Assembly: GCF_001014615.2 (NCBI RefSeq)
Contig: NZ_LBCQ02000002.1
Coordinates: forward strand, 1 to 64,000
Length of the DNA: 64,000 nt
Origin: Aquamicrobium sp. LC103
GTDB taxonomy: Bacteria > Pseudomonadota > Alphaproteobacteria > Rhizobiales > Rhizobiaceae
Direction of reading: 5' to 3'
The notes below the pieces were generated by a model. That model searched no databases and was not told the DNA's origin. It was given only the letters and a program-made list of their open reading frames with translations. Below, piece after piece: positions 26,431-38,158 of the stretch (positions are counted from its first letter, which is position 1; the number at the start of each line of letters is the position of its first letter). Made by a program: the position numbers and the translations under genes.

Positions 26431-27843
26431 CTAATCGAGCCGGTACGGCACCGGCCCGCGCGCGTTGTGATCGACCACGAGCCGGCGCTTCAATGGCGGC
26501 ACCGCGCGCTGGGCGCAGTTCTGGCGTTCGCAGATGCGGCAGGAGATGCCGATCGGGTCGAAGGCGGCGCGGTTGGTGAGGTCGAGATCGTCGGCATAGA
26601 CGAAGTCGCCGGCATGCGTCACCTCGCAGCCGACGGCGATCGCATAGCGCCGCTGCGTGGCACGGAAGCCGCCGCCGCCCTTGGCGATCTCGGTCGCCAT
26701 GCAGAGATAGCGCGCGCCGTCCGGCGTCTCGGCGAGCTGGCGGATGATGCGGCCGGGGGTTTCGAACGCCTCATGCACGTTCCACAGCGGGCACGCCGCG
26801 CCGAAGCGGGCGAACTGCAGCTTGGCGGCGCTGTGCCGCTTGGTGATGTTGCCGGCCCGATCCATGCGGGCGAAGAAGATCGGCACGCCCTTGCGGCCGG
26901 GCCGCTGCAGCGTGGAGAGCCGGTGCGCGACCTGCTCCACGCTCGCGCCGAAGCGGGCTGCGAGCAGCTCCAGGTCGTGGCGCAGCTCGCGTGCGGAAGC
27001 GAGGAACGCCTCGTAGGGCAGCATCAGCGCGCCGGCGAAATAGTTGCGGAGCCCGATCTTGCAGATGTCGAGGGCCTCGGCGGTGCGGAAATCGGCCGCC
27101 TTGGCGATCGCGGTGATGATGTCGTCCCTCTCGAGTTCGGCGATCTGGAACGCGGTCTGGAAGGTGCGGGTGGAAACCGGCGAGAAGGGGTTGAGATGGA
27201 GCACGCGCGCGACGGGATCGTATTTGCGCAGAAGTTCCTCGTCGGGTGCGGTCCGCTCGGCACGCACGCCGTGACGCCGCTCCAGATATTCGGGAAGGAT
27301 CGCCGAGGGGTCCTTGTCGGGAATGCCGAGCTTGGTCGCGAGCTGCTCGGCCGCGAGGTCGAGATCGTGGATGTAGTTGTCGACAAAATGGAAGAAGTCG
27401 CGCACCTCCTCGTAAGGGGTGGGTTCGCTGAACCCCGCCGATCTGCCGAGGGTGTCGTCGAAGCTCGCCAATTGCTCCGAATTGCGCCGATACGCCTGAT
27501 GGCAGGTGATCAGCGCGTGGGCGAGGCCGGGCGCGTTCTGCGCGATCAGCTTCAGTTCCTGGAGGTTCGGCGTGTAGTTCTCGAAGAGAGGGTCGCTCAA
27601 AGTTTCGCTCAGCGCCGAAAGCAGCCGCTCGCCTTCGCCCGAGGAGAAATCGGCGATGTCGATCTGGAAGGTTTCGACCAGGGCAAGCAGAACGGCGGCC
27701 GAGACCGGCCGCTGATTGTTCTCTATCTGGTTGAGATAGCTGGTGGAAATGCCGATGCGCTCGGCAAACGCGGCCTGGGTTGCGCGGTTTCCTTCGCGCA
27801 GTTCCCTGATCTTGCGGCCGATGAAGAGCTTACGGTTACGCAT
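26431..27843 (-). CDS. pccR: ScfR-family transcriptional regulator of propionyl-CoA metabolism (PccR-like)
   Basis: A protein of 470 residues. An XRE-type helix-turn-helix (about residues 8-65, with TQAAFAERIGISTSYLNQIENNQRPVS) is joined to the long C-terminal domain of short-chain fatty acyl-CoA regulators. That domain ends in a Cys-rich motif (GISCRICERQNCAQRAVPPL). PccR of Rhodobacter sphaeroides is the studied example and activates the propionyl-CoA carboxylase promoter. Here the gene is divergent from pccB, as expected. The operator-like palindrome directly before its start suggests autoregulation. Confidence 0.88.
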   Translation of the reverse strand: MRNRKLFIGRKIRELREGNRATQAAFAERIGISTSYLNQIENNQRPVSAAVLLALVETFQIDIADFSSGEGERLLSALSETLSDPLFENYTPNLQELKLIAQNAPGLAHALITCHQAYRRNSEQLASFDDTLGRSAGFSEPTPYEEVRDFFHFVDNYIHDLDLAAEQLATKLGIPDKDPSAILPEYLERRHGVRAERTAPDEELLRKYDPVARVLHLNPFSPVSTRTFQTAFQIAELERDDIITAIAKAADFRTAEALDICKIGLRNYFAGALMLPYEAFLASARELRHDLELLAARFGASVEQVAHRLSTLQRPGRKGVPIFFARMDRAGNITKRHSAAKLQFARFGAACPLWNVHEAFETPGRIIRQLAETPDGARYLCMATEIAKGGGGFRATQRRYAIAVGCEVTHAGDFVYADDLDLTNRAAFDPIGISCRICERQNCAQRAVPPLKRRLVVDHNARGPVPYRLD

Positions 27844-27844
27844 C

Positions 27845-27904
27845 TTCGCATTTTCGCAGTTTGCAATAGTGCAAATTCTACATTACGCGCCTCCGCCCTT
27901 TCAA
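27845..27904. promoter_or_regulatory. Candidate PccR operator and pccR promoter
   Basis: A 16-bp palindrome, TTTGCA-ATAG-TGCAAA, covers 27860-27875, with two TTCGCA half-site-like copies just beside it (27845-27858). On the minus strand a TTGAAA box (27904-27899) and TAGAAT (27880-27875) with an 18-bp spacer form a good promoter for pccR. The palindrome abuts its -10 and start point. The pccB start is about 105 bp away on the other side. Confidence 0.6.
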
Positions 27905-27980
27905 CTCTTTTCGCCGGCAATGATCGGCGCTATGCGGAGTTTCAGAAGAAAGCGGACCGAAACCCGAGGAATGGACACCG

Positions 27981-29513
27981 ATGCGTGAAATTCTCGAGCA
28001 GCTCGAAGAGCGCCGCAACCAGGCCCGCCTCGGCGGCGGGCAGAAGCGCATCGATGCGCAGCACGCCAAGGGCAAGCTGACGGCGCGCGAACGTGTCGAA
28101 GTCTTGCTCGACGAAGGGTCGTTCGAGGAGTTCGATACCTACGTCGCCCATCGCGCGGTCGATTTCGGCATGGCGGCGCAGAAGTTCCCGGGCGACGGCG
28201 TCGTCACCGGCTGGGGAACTATCAACGGCCGGCTCGTCTATGTCTTCAGCCAGGACTTCACCGTGCTCGGCGGCTCGCTTTCCGAAACCCATGCACAGAA
28301 GATCTGCAAGATCATGGACATGGCCGTGCGCAATGGCGCGCCGGTTATCGGCCTCAACGATAGCGGCGGCGCGCGCATCCAGGAGGGCGTCGCCTCGCTC
28401 GCCGGCTATGCGGACGTCTTCAAGCGCAACGTCGATGCGTCCGGCGTGGTGCCGCAGATTTCCGTCATCATGGGACCTTGCGCGGGCGGGGCGGTCTATT
28501 CGCCGGCGATGACGGATTTCATCTTCATGGTGCGCGACTCGTCCTACATGTTCGTCACCGGTCCCGACGTGGTGAAGACCGTGACCAACGAGGTGGTGAC
28601 GGCCGAGGAACTGGGCGGTGCGCGCACCCACACGCAGAAATCCTCGGTTGCCGATGGTGCCTACGACAACGACATCGAGGCGCTGGAGCAGGTGCGTCGG
28701 CTGTTTGATTTCCTGCCGCTGAACAATCGCGAGAAACCGCCCGTCCGTCCCTTCCACGACGATCCGGCCCGCCTGGAAATGCGGCTCGACACGCTCATCC
28801 CCGACAGCGCCAACAAGCCCTACGACATGAAGGAGCTGATCCTGGCGCTCGCCGACGAGGGCGACTTCTTCGAGATCCAGGAAGCCTTCGCGCGCAACAT
28901 CGTCACCGGCTTCATCAGGATCGAGGGGCAGACGGTGGGTGTCGTCGCCAACCAGCCGATGGTGCTGGCCGGCTGCCTCGACATCGACTCGTCCCGCAAG
29001 GCGGCGCGTTTCGTGCGCTTCTGCGACGCCTTCTCGATCCCGATCCTGACGCTGGTCGACGTTCCGGGCTTCCTGCCAGGCACCGCGCAGGAATATGGCG
29101 GCGTCATCAAGCACGGCGCGAAGCTGCTTTTCGCCTACAGCCAGGCGACCGTTCCCATGGTGACGCTGATCACGCGCAAGGCCTATGGCGGCGCCTATGA
29201 CGTCATGGCCTCCAAGCATATCGGCGCCGACGTCAACTATGCCTGGCCGACGGCCGAGATCGCGGTGATGGGCGCCAAGGGCGCGACCGAAATCCTCTAC
29301 CGCTCCGAGCTTGGCGATCCGGAGAAGATCGCCGCCCGCACGAAGGAATACGAGGTCAATTTCGCCAACCCGTTCAAGGCGGCCGAACGCGGCTTCATCG
29401 ACGAGGTGATCATGCCGCATTCCTCGCGCAAGCGCATCGCCCGCGCCTTCGCGGCGCTGCGCGGCAAGAAGCTCGACGCGCCCTGGAAGAAGCACGACAC
29501 GATACCGCTATGA
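27981..29513 (+). CDS. pccB: Propionyl-CoA carboxylase beta subunit
   Basis: A biotin-dependent carboxyltransferase subunit of 510 residues. It has the N-terminal half ([23 protein letters not shown]) and the acyl-CoA-binding block of the PCC/ACC beta family ([36 protein letters not shown]), with a second carboxyltransferase half containing [22 protein letters not shown]. With PccA it carboxylates propionyl-CoA to methylmalonyl-CoA. The stop codon overlaps the ATG of a 20-codon frame that leads to pccA. Confidence 0.96.
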   Translation: MREILEQLEERRNQARLGGGQKRIDAQHAKGKLTARERVEVLLDEGSFEEFDTYVAHRAVDFGMAAQKFPGDGVVTGWGTINGRLVYVFSQDFTVLGGSLSETHAQKICKIMDMAVRNGAPVIGLNDSGGARIQEGVASLAGYADVFKRNVDASGVVPQISVIMGPCAGGAVYSPAMTDFIFMVRDSSYMFVTGPDVVKTVTNEVVTAEELGGARTHTQKSSVADGAYDNDIEALEQVRRLFDFLPLNNREKPPVRPFHDDPARLEMRLDTLIPDSANKPYDMKELILALADEGDFFEIQEAFARNIVTGFIRIEGQTVGVVANQPMVLAGCLDIDSSRKAARFVRFCDAFSIPILTLVDVPGFLPGTAQEYGGVIKHGAKLLFAYSQATVPMVTLITRKAYGGAYDVMASKHIGADVNYAWPTAEIAVMGAKGATEILYRSELGDPEKIAARTKEYEVNFANPFKAAERGFIDEVIMPHSSRKRIARAFAALRGKKLDAPWKKHDTIPL

Positions 29514-29571
29514 GCGAAATGTCCGGAAGCAAACCCGATATGTCTCGTTTCTTCGCATGTAGAGCGGCCTG

Positions 29572-29572
<1 letters not shown>
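29510..29572 (+). CDS. 20-residue mini-gene bridging pccB and pccA (putative coupling peptide)
   Basis: An ATG overlaps the pccB stop as ATGA (29510-29513). The frame runs 20 codons and ends in a TGA that overlaps the pccA ATG as TGATG (29570-29574). The peptide would begin [10 protein letters not shown]. pccA has no convincing ribosome-binding site of its own, so ribosomes could reach it by finishing this frame. The peptide itself may have no function. The geometry is seen directly; that it is translated is inference. Confidence 0.5.
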
Positions 29573-31574
<2,002 letters not shown>

Positions 31575-31575
<1 letters not shown>

Positions 31576-31607
31576 TGACGGCGATGCGCGCCAGGAGGCT
31601 CTCATGA
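31575..31607 (+). CDS. 10-residue mini-frame bridging pccA and mcm
   Basis: The pccA stop overlaps an ATG (TGATG, 31573-31577) that opens a 10-codon frame. This frame ends in a TGA overlapping the mcm start (ATGA, 31604-31607). Unlike pccA, mcm has a strong AGGAGG site (31593-31598), so this mini-frame may be incidental. It is listed because the same arrangement occurs at the previous junction. Confidence 0.3.
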
Positions 31608-33742
31608 CCAACCTCAAGCTCGATCAATGGCGCGCCGCCGCCGAGAAGGAAATCAAGGCCGATCCCGACACGCTGACCTGGGACACGCCGGAGGGCATTC
31701 CGGTGAAGCCGCTCTACACGGCGGGCGATGTGGCGGGCATTGGCCACCTCGATTCACTGCCCGGCGAAAAGCCTTTCCTGCGCGGGCCGCGCGCGACGAT
31801 GTATACCGGCAGGCCGTGGACGATCCGCCAATATGCCGGCTTCTCGACGGCGGAAGCCTCGAACGCGTTCTACCGCAAGGCGCTGGCGGCGGGGCAACAG
31901 GGCGTGTCGGTTGCCTTCGACCTCGCGACCCATCGCGGCTATGACAGCGATCATCCGCGCGTCGAGGGCGATGTCGGCAAGGCCGGCGTGGCGATCGATT
32001 CCGTCGAGGACATGAAGATCCTGTTCGACGGCATTCCGCTCGAGAAGATTTCAGTCTCCATGACGATGAACGGCGCGGTGATCCCGATCCTCGCCAATTT
32101 CATCGTTACGGGCGAGGAGCAGGGCGTGCCGCGCGCGCAGCTCTCCGGGACCATCCAGAACGACATCCTCAAGGAGTTCATGGTCCGCAACACATACATC
32201 TACCCGCCTGAACCCTCGATGAGGATCGTCGCCGACATCATCGAATATACGGCGAGGGAGATGCCGAAATTCAATTCGATCTCGATCTCCGGCTACCACA
32301 TGCAGGAGGCGGGCGCGACGCTGGTGCAGGAATTGGCCTTCACGCTGGCCGACGGGCGCGAATATGTCCGCGCCGCGTTGAAGAAGGGGCTCAACGTTGA
32401 CGATTTCGCGGGCCGTCTCTCCTTCTTCTTCTGCATCGGCATGAACTTCTTCATGGAGGCGGCGAAGCTGCGCGCCGCGCGCCTCTTGTGGTCCCGGATC
32501 ATGGAGGAATTCGAGCCGAGAAAGCCGTCCTCGCTGATGCTGCGCACCCACTGCCAGACCTCCGGCGTGTCCCTGCAGGAGCAGGACCCCTACAACAACA
32601 TCGTGCGCACCGCCTTCGAGGCGATGAGTGCCGTGCTCGGCGGCACGCAATCGCTGCATACCAATTCCTTCGACGAGGCGATCGCCCTGCCGACGGAATT
32701 CTCCGCCCGCATCGCCCGCAACACGCAGTTGATTCTCCAGCACGAGACCGGCGTCACCAAGGTCGTCGATCCGTTGGCCGGTTCCTACTATGTCGAGAGC
32801 CTGACCAAGGAACTCGCCGACGCCGCCTGGGCGCTGATCGAGGAGATCGAGGCGATGGGAGGCATGACCCAGGCGGTCAATGAAGGCCTGCCCAAGCGCC
32901 TGATCGAGGAGGCCGCCACGCGCAAGCAGGCGGCGATCGACCGCGGCGACGAGGTCATCGTCGGCGTCAACCGGTATCGGCTCGAGACCGAGGATCAGCT
33001 CGACATCCTGGACATCGACAACAGGGCCGTGCGCGAGGCACAGGTTCGTCGCATCGAGCGCACCAAGCGCCAGCGCGATTCGAGAACCGTCGAGGAGACG
33101 CTCGCCGCCCTCGCCGAAGTGGCGCGCGGCGGCAAGGGCAACATATTGGCGGCCGCCGTCGAGGCAGCGCGCGCCCGCGCCACCGTCGGCGAGATCTCGA
33201 ATGCCATGCGCGAGGCCTTCGGCGACCACGAGGCGAAGCCGGAGGTGGTGTCGAAGGTCTATGGTCCGGCCTATGACGACGAGCCGGAATTCGCCACGCT
33301 GGTATCGCGGCTGGAGGACTTCAGCCGTTCGCTGGGGGCGAGGCCCAAGGTGATGGTGGCCAAGCTGGGCCAGGACGGTCACGACCGCGGCGCCAAGGTG
33401 ATCGCGTCCGCCTTCGGCGACATCGGCTTCGACGTCATCGCCGGTCCGTTGTTCCAGACACCGGCCGAAGCCGCCGAGCTGGCGATCGAGAACAACGTCC
33501 ACGTCGTCGGCATGTCGTCGCTTGCAGCCGGCCACAAGACGCTCGCGCCGCAACTTGTCGAGGCGCTGAAGGCGAAGGGGGCAGACCACGTCATCGTGGT
33601 CGTCGGCGGCGTCGTTCCGCGCCAGGATTATCAGTTCCTGCTCGATCACGGCGTCGCCGCGGTCTTCGGTCCCGGCACTAACGTGCTCGATGCGGCGCGC
33701 GCGGTGCTCGACCTGATGGAGGGCAAGCGCCGCAACGAGTAG
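31604..33742 (+). CDS. mcm: Methylmalonyl-CoA mutase, single-chain form
   Basis: A protein of 712 residues, the usual length of the homodimeric-type mutase. The N-terminal TIM-barrel substrate domain carries the [15 protein letters not shown] segment and the [11 protein letters not shown] block with the substrate-contacting His and Gln. The C-terminal B12-binding domain has the DxHxxG motif as DGHDRG, with cobalt-ligand H593. It isomerises methylmalonyl-CoA to succinyl-CoA, completing propionate entry into the TCA cycle. An epimerase gene is not in the window. The gene is also called scpA or bhbA. Confidence 0.95.
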   Translation: MTNLKLDQWRAAAEKEIKADPDTLTWDTPEGIPVKPLYTAGDVAGIGHLDSLPGEKPFLRGPRATMYTGRPWTIRQYAGFSTAEASNAFYRKALAAGQQGVSVAFDLATHRGYDSDHPRVEGDVGKAGVAIDSVEDMKILFDGIPLEKISVSMTMNGAVIPILANFIVTGEEQGVPRAQLSGTIQNDILKEFMVRNTYIYPPEPSMRIVADIIEYTAREMPKFNSISISGYHMQEAGATLVQELAFTLADGREYVRAALKKGLNVDDFAGRLSFFFCIGMNFFMEAAKLRAARLLWSRIMEEFEPRKPSSLMLRTHCQTSGVSLQEQDPYNNIVRTAFEAMSAVLGGTQSLHTNSFDEAIALPTEFSARIARNTQLILQHETGVTKVVDPLAGSYYVESLTKELADAAWALIEEIEAMGGMTQAVNEGLPKRLIEEAATRKQAAIDRGDEVIVGVNRYRLETEDQLDILDIDNRAVREAQVRRIERTKRQRDSRTVEETLAALAEVARGGKGNILAAAVEAARARATVGEISNAMREAFGDHEAKPEVVSKVYGPAYDDEPEFATLVSRLEDFSRSLGARPKVMVAKLGQDGHDRGAKVIASAFGDIGFDVIAGPLFQTPAEAAELAIENNVHVVGMSSLAAGHKTLAPQLVEALKAKGADHVIVVVGGVVPRQDYQFLLDHGVAAVFGPGTNVLDAARAVLDLMEGKRRNE

Positions 33743-33813
33743 GCGGCCGGGCCCTTCCAGGAACTGCGCTGTACTCCGGAGCGGGCTGGCCCGCCGAACG
33801 CCCGCTATCCTGC

Positions 33814-33850
33814 GCTTTCGTTTTTCGCTAGGGTCGCGCAAAACGAAAGC
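33814..33850. promoter_or_regulatory. Inverted repeat before glpR, candidate GlpR operator
   Basis: Perfect 11-bp arms, GCTTTCGTTTT (33814-33824) and AAAACGAAAGC (33840-33850), are separated by 15 bp and end 11 bp before the glpR ATG. The TTTCG/CGAAA half-sites are those of DeoR-type GlpR proteins, and similar half-sites recur before glpD. Autoregulation is likely. A terminator role is unlikely because no T-tract follows. Confidence 0.6.
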
Positions 33851-33861
33851 AGGAGAAGCGC

Positions 33862-34626
33862 ATGTATCTGCCGCCGCGCCAGGCCGAAATCGTCCAGATG
33901 GCAAAGGACAGCGGGCGGGTGCTCGTCGAGGAACTTGCAGCGCATTTCGACGTGACGCCGCAGACGATCCGCAAGGATCTGAACGATCTGTGCGACAGGC
34001 GGCTCCTGTCGCGCATTCATGGCGGAGCGTTGTTCCCCTCCGGCATCGAGAACGTCCAGTACGAGGCGCGGCGCAAGATTGCGGCCGAGGAGAAGGATGC
34101 GATCGGCCAAGCGGCCGCCAGGCTCATCCCCGACAACGCCTCGCTGTTCATCAATATCGGCACGACGACGGAGGCCGTGAGCCAGTTCCTGCTCGACCAC
34201 CAGGGGCTGATGGTCATCACCAACAACATCAATGTCGCCAACAGGATGAGGGTCTATCCCTCGCTCGAGGTGGTGATCGCCGGCGGCGTCGTGCGCGGCT
34301 CCGACGGCGGCATCGTCGGCGAGGCCGCGGTCGACTTCATCAAGCAGTTCAAGGTCGATTACGCCGTCATCGGCGCCTCCGCGATCGACGAGGATGGCGC
34401 GCTGCTCGACTATGATTTTCGCGAGGTGAAGGTTGCGCAGGCTATCATCGCCAACGCGCGCCATGTGATTCTCGTCGCCGATTCGACGAAATTCGAACGC
34501 ACCGCTCCGGTGCGTATCGGGCATATCTCGCAGGTGAACACCTTCATTACCGACATCTGTCAGGTCGAGCGCATCCGCGCGCTGTGCGTGGAGTCGGAAG
34601 TCAGGATGATCGAGACGGCGGTTTGA
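33862..34626 (+). CDS. glpR: DeoR-family repressor of glycerol-3-phosphate metabolism (GlpR)
   Basis: A protein of 254 residues. The N-terminal helix-turn-helix (RQAEIVQMAKDSGRVLVEELAAHFDVTPQTIRKDLNDLCDRRLLSRIHGGA) is followed by the sugar-phosphate-sensing DeoR C-terminal domain with FINIGTTTEAVSQ and VADSTKFERTAPVRIGH. GlpR represses glp genes and is released by glycerol-3-phosphate. It lies directly upstream of glpD on the same strand, with operator-like repeats on both sides. A GGAG site precedes the ATG. Confidence 0.9.
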   Translation: MYLPPRQAEIVQMAKDSGRVLVEELAAHFDVTPQTIRKDLNDLCDRRLLSRIHGGALFPSGIENVQYEARRKIAAEEKDAIGQAAARLIPDNASLFINIGTTTEAVSQFLLDHQGLMVITNNINVANRMRVYPSLEVVIAGGVVRGSDGGIVGEAAVDFIKQFKVDYAVIGASAIDEDGALLDYDFREVKVAQAIIANARHVILVADSTKFERTAPVRIGHISQVNTFITDICQVERIRALCVESEVRMIETAV

Positions 34627-34635
34627 GCCGTGTGG

Positions 34636-34671
34636 TTTTCGTTTGACATTCGTTATTGGCGCGAAATAATT
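34636..34671 (+). promoter_or_regulatory. glpD promoter overlapped by phased GlpR half-sites
   Basis: TTGACA (34643-34648) followed after 17 bp by ATAATT (34666-34671), or after 16 bp by AATAAT, is close to the sigma-70 consensus. Half-sites TTTTCG, ATTCG and GCGAAA have their CG steps at 34640, 34651 and 34662, exactly 11 bp apart, so they lie on one helix face across the promoter. A fourth TTTTTCGAA lies at about 34682-34690. Confidence 0.65.
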
Positions 34672-34723
34672 CCTTTTAACATTTTTCGAAGGTGCTGCTC
34701 TCTCCGCCGCCTAGGAGGCTTTT

Positions 34724-36226
34724 TTGACCGACAGGCAAATCCACGACATTTTCATCATTGGCGGCGGGATCAACGGATGCGGTATCGCGCGGGACGCGGT
34801 CGGGCGCGGCTATTCCGTATATCTGGCGGAGAGGGGAGATCTGGCAGGCGGCACCTCCTCGGGTTCGACCAAGCTGATTCACGGCGGGTTGCGCTATCTC
34901 GAGCACTACGAGTTTCGCCTCGTGCGCGAATCCCTGATGGAGCGGGAGGTGCTTTGGGCCAACGCCCCGCACATCATCAAGCCGATGCGCTTCGTGCTGC
35001 CGCATCAAAAGGGCTTGCGGCCGGCCTGGTTGCTGCGGCTGGGGCTGTTCCTCTACGACCATATCGGCGGCCGCAGGCTGCTGCCCAAGACCCGGACGCT
35101 CGACATGCGCTCCGACGCGTCCGGTCGGCCGCTGAAGAAACTGTTTTCACGCGGCTTCGAATATTCCGACTGCGCGGTCGACGATGCGCGTCTGGTGGTC
35201 CTGAACGCGCGCGATGCCGCTGACAGGGGAGCGGTGATCGCCACCCGCACCAGGGTGATCGAGGCCCGGCACGAGGAGGGCTGCTGGCGCGTCACGACGG
35301 AGGACGTGGCGAGCGGCGAGCGGCGAGCGGCCTTCGCCCGCCTGCTCGTCAACGCCGCCGGCCCCTGGATAGATCACGTGCTGGACGAGGCCCTGGGGCA
35401 ACGCGGCGTGCACAATGTGCGCCTCGTTCAGGGCAGCCACATCGTGGTGGGCAGGAAGTCTCCCGATTCGCGCGCCTATTTCTTCCAGAACAGAGACGGA
35501 CGCATCATCTTCGCGATCCCTTACGAGGAGGAATTCACGCTCATCGGCACGACCGACCAGGATTATGACGGGGACCTTCGCGAGGTCGGGATCACCCCGG
35601 CGGAGGTGGAGTATCTGTGTGCGGCGGCGAGTGAATACTTTCTCGAGCCGGTGCGGCGCCAGGACGTGGTCTGGAGCTATTCGGCGGTGCGCCCGCTTTA
35701 CGACGATGGCGCCTCGAAGGCGCAGGAGGCGACGCGCGACTATGTGCTGAAAGTGGAAAACGGCAAGGATACGCCGCCGCTCGTCAACGTGTTCGGCGGC
35801 AAGATCACCACCTACCGGCGGCTGTCGGAACACATGCTGGACGAGATCGGCGAGCTGATCGGCGCCAAGGGCGGACCGTGGACGGCGCAGGCACCGCTTC
35901 CCGGCGGTGAATTCGCTGTGACGGCCTTCGAGGAGGAGGTGGCGAAGCTCGCCGCCGACTTCCCGTTCCTCGCTCCCGGTCATGCGCGCCGGCTGACGCG
36001 GCTTTACGGGACGAGAGCGCGGCTGATCCTGGGCGATGCCAGGTCGCCCGCCGATCTCGGCCGGCTGTTCGGCGCCGACCTCTACGAGGCGGAACTGCAT
36101 TACCTGATGGAACAGGAATGGGCGAGAAACGCCGACGACGTGCTGTGGCGGCGCACCAAGCTCGGCCTGCGGCTGAGCGCCGGACAGGTTGACGAGATCG
36201 GCCGATTCATGCGGGAAAGCGTCTGA
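34724..36226 (+). CDS. glpD: Glycerol-3-phosphate dehydrogenase, aerobic FAD-linked
   Basis: A membrane-associated flavoprotein of 500 residues that oxidises glycerol-3-phosphate to dihydroxyacetone phosphate and passes electrons to quinone. The FAD motif [19 protein letters not shown] is at about 10-28, with [23 protein letters not shown] at about 43-65 and [16 protein letters not shown] further on. It starts at TTG 34724, which is supported by an AGGAGG site five bases upstream (34713-34718). It is followed 31 bp later by glpK. Confidence 0.95.
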   Translation: MTDRQIHDIFIIGGGINGCGIARDAVGRGYSVYLAERGDLAGGTSSGSTKLIHGGLRYLEHYEFRLVRESLMEREVLWANAPHIIKPMRFVLPHQKGLRPAWLLRLGLFLYDHIGGRRLLPKTRTLDMRSDASGRPLKKLFSRGFEYSDCAVDDARLVVLNARDAADRGAVIATRTRVIEARHEEGCWRVTTEDVASGERRAAFARLLVNAAGPWIDHVLDEALGQRGVHNVRLVQGSHIVVGRKSPDSRAYFFQNRDGRIIFAIPYEEEFTLIGTTDQDYDGDLREVGITPAEVEYLCAAASEYFLEPVRRQDVVWSYSAVRPLYDDGASKAQEATRDYVLKVENGKDTPPLVNVFGGKITTYRRLSEHMLDEIGELIGAKGGPWTAQAPLPGGEFAVTAFEEEVAKLAADFPFLAPGHARRLTRLYGTRARLILGDARSPADLGRLFGADLYEAELHYLMEQEWARNADDVLWRRTKLGLRLSAGQVDEIGRFMRESV

Positions 36227-36257
36227 CGCTGGCGGCCTGCCGGGGAGGGAAGAACTC

Positions 36258-37748
36258 ATGAGCGGATACATTCTGGCCATAGACCAGGGGACGACGTCCA
36301 GCCGTGCGATCATCTTCGACGGCCGGATGCGGATCGCGGCCGTCGGCCAGGAGGAATTTCCGCAGCACTATCCCGCTTCCGGCTGGGTCGAGCACGATCC
36401 GGAGGAGATCTGGACGAGCGTCCTTTCCACCGTCGGGGCAGCGCTCAAGAAGGCGAAGCTTTCGGCGGGCGACATGGCGGCGATCGGCATCACCAATCAG
36501 CGCGAGACGGTGGTCGTCTGGGACAGGACGACCGGCAAGCCGATCCACAACGCGATCGTATGGCAAGACCGGCGCACGGCTGCGTTCTGCAAGAAGCTGA
36601 TCGCGCGGGGGCTGGAGCGTAAGTTCACGCGAAAGACCGGGCTCCTCCTCGATCCCTATTTTTCCGGCACGAAGATCGCCTGGTTGCTCGACAATGTGAA
36701 GGGCGCGCGCAAGCGGGCCGAGAAGGGCGAACTCCTCGCCGGCACCATCGACAGCTTCCTCATCTGGCGGCTGACCGGCGGCGCCGTTCACGTCACCGAC
36801 GCCACCAATGCCTCGCGCACGCTTCTCTACAATATCGAGAACAACGAATGGGATGCCGAGCTTCTGGATATTCTCGGCATCCCGCGCGCGATGCTGCCGG
36901 AGGTGAAGGATTGCGCGGCCGAATTCGGCGTGGTGGACAAAACGCTGTTCGGCGCGGAAATTCCGATCCTGGGCGTTGCCGGCGACCAGCAGGCCGCCAC
37001 CATCGGGCAGGCCTGTTTCGAGCCGGGCATGATGAAGTCGACCTATGGCACCGGCTGCTTCGCGCTGCTCAACACGGGCGAGCATCTCGTGCGTTCGAGG
37101 AACCGGCTTCTCACCACCATAGCCTACCGGCTCGACGGCAAGACCACCTATGCGCTCGAAGGCTCTATCTTCGTGGCGGGCGCGGCGGTGCAATGGTTGC
37201 GCGACGGGCTGAAGATCATTTCGCGCGCCGAGGAGACGGGCAAGCTCGCCGACAGCGCCGACCCCTCGCAGGAAGTCTATCTCGTGCCGGCCTTCGTCGG
37301 GCTCGGCGCCCCACACTGGGATGCCGACGCGCGCGCCGCGATCTATGGGCTCACGCGCAATTCCGGACCGGCCGAATTCGCCCGCGCCGCGCTCGAATCC
37401 GTTGCCTACCAGACCCACGACCTGCTGGTGGCGATGCGGAAGGACTGGAAAGCCAATTCGGCGAAGACGGTGCTGCGGGTGGACGGCGGCATGGTCGCCT
37501 CCGACTGGACGATGCAGCGGCTGGCGGATCTGCTCGACGCGCCTGTCGACCGTCCGACCATCCTGGAGACCACGGCGCTCGGCGCTGCCTGGCTTGCCGG
37601 CTCGCGGGCGGGGGTGTGGCCGGATGCAGCCGAATTCTCGAAAGCCTGGGCGCTCGACCGTCGCTTCGAGCCGCTGATGGATCCGGCAATGCGCCGCAGC
37701 CGGCTCAAGGGATGGTCCGATGCGGTAAAACGCACGCTGAGCAGCTGA
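36258..37748 (+). CDS. glpK: Glycerol kinase
   Basis: An FGGY-family kinase of 496 residues that phosphorylates glycerol to glycerol-3-phosphate, the GlpD substrate. It has the N-terminal phosphate loop [15 protein letters not shown], the GITNQRET motif, [16 protein letters not shown] and the C-terminal [15 protein letters not shown] 36258, preceded by GGGGAGGGAAG, gives the family N-terminus. The frame is open 69 bp upstream into glpD but without support. Transport genes often found with rhizobial glp clusters are absent here. Confidence 0.96.
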   Translation: MSGYILAIDQGTTSSRAIIFDGRMRIAAVGQEEFPQHYPASGWVEHDPEEIWTSVLSTVGAALKKAKLSAGDMAAIGITNQRETVVVWDRTTGKPIHNAIVWQDRRTAAFCKKLIARGLERKFTRKTGLLLDPYFSGTKIAWLLDNVKGARKRAEKGELLAGTIDSFLIWRLTGGAVHVTDATNASRTLLYNIENNEWDAELLDILGIPRAMLPEVKDCAAEFGVVDKTLFGAEIPILGVAGDQQAATIGQACFEPGMMKSTYGTGCFALLNTGEHLVRSRNRLLTTIAYRLDGKTTYALEGSIFVAGAAVQWLRDGLKIISRAEETGKLADSADPSQEVYLVPAFVGLGAPHWDADARAAIYGLTRNSGPAEFARAALESVAYQTHDLLVAMRKDWKANSAKTVLRVDGGMVASDWTMQRLADLLDAPVDRPTILETTALGAAWLAGSRAGVWPDAAEFSKAWALDRRFEPLMDPAMRRSRLKGWSDAVKRTLSS

Positions 37749-37808
37749 CGACGGGTTTGGAACGCATGCGCGCCGCCGGCGTTTGCCTGGAAACGAGGGA
37801 GACGCCAG

Positions 37809-37955
37809 ATGTCAGCAACTCCGCCGCGACCGACCCCGCCTTTTCCTGATCCCTATCCCGGTCCGACGCCGGCACCGCCCGATCCCGCGCCCACGCCGGA
37901 TCCGCCTCCGATTCCCGATCCCGCGCCTCCAGGCAGGCCCAGGCCCGTCATCTGA
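37809..37955 (+). CDS. 48-residue proline-rich protein
   Basis: A small frame just after glpK encodes 48 residues, of which about half are proline, in PxP and PDP repeats (for example PAPTPDPPPIPDPAP). A GAGGGAG ribosome-site-like sequence lies about 8 bp before the ATG. No signal peptide or membrane segment is evident. It would be an extended polyproline rod. It lies 60 bp after glpK and 200 bp before exbB, whose partners are also Pro-rich. Whether it is translated is unknown, and the function is not recognised. Confidence 0.5.
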   Translation: MSATPPRPTPPFPDPYPGPTPAPPDPAPTPDPPPIPDPAPPGRPRPVI

Positions 37956-38081
37956 GGCGTCTTTTTCTTTGACGCGGGGGAAAGGCCGTATATGAACAGG
38001 TCGAAAGTAGACCATTTGACGCATTTTTTCGGGCGTGACGCGAAAAATTGCGGTCAAGGTCGAATTTTTGGCTTAAAGCCC

Positions 38082-38111
38082 TTGAATGTAATACCGGAGT
38101 ATTGCAGTCAA
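38082..38111. promoter_or_regulatory. 30-bp imperfect palindrome upstream of exbB
   Basis: Arms at 38082-38094 and 38099-38111 match at 11 of 13 positions around a CGGA centre; the core is AATAC-CGGA-GTATT. It ends 47 bp before the exbB start, in an AT-richer region, and is probably a regulator-binding site. ExbBD-TonB systems are commonly metal regulated (RirA, Irr or Fur-type proteins), but this sequence does not obviously match one of those boxes. Confidence 0.5.
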
Positions 38112-38158
38112 CTTATCCCGAAGGAGCCGTCGGCTCGCGAGTAAGCAAGGGTACGATC

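Noticed and set aside
31576-31603. Cobalamin riboswitch before methylmalonyl-CoA mutase
   Set aside because: The gap between pccA and mcm is only 28 bp, far too short.
33743-33861. Terminator after mcm from GC-rich dyads around 33743-33805
   Set aside because: Only short, poorly matched stems were found, with no T-tract. The clear dyad in this gap (33814-33850) fits a GlpR operator better.
37956-37975. Hairpin GCGTC...GACGC after the proline-rich gene as a terminator
   Set aside because: The stem is only five base pairs and the T-rich part is in the loop, not after the stem.
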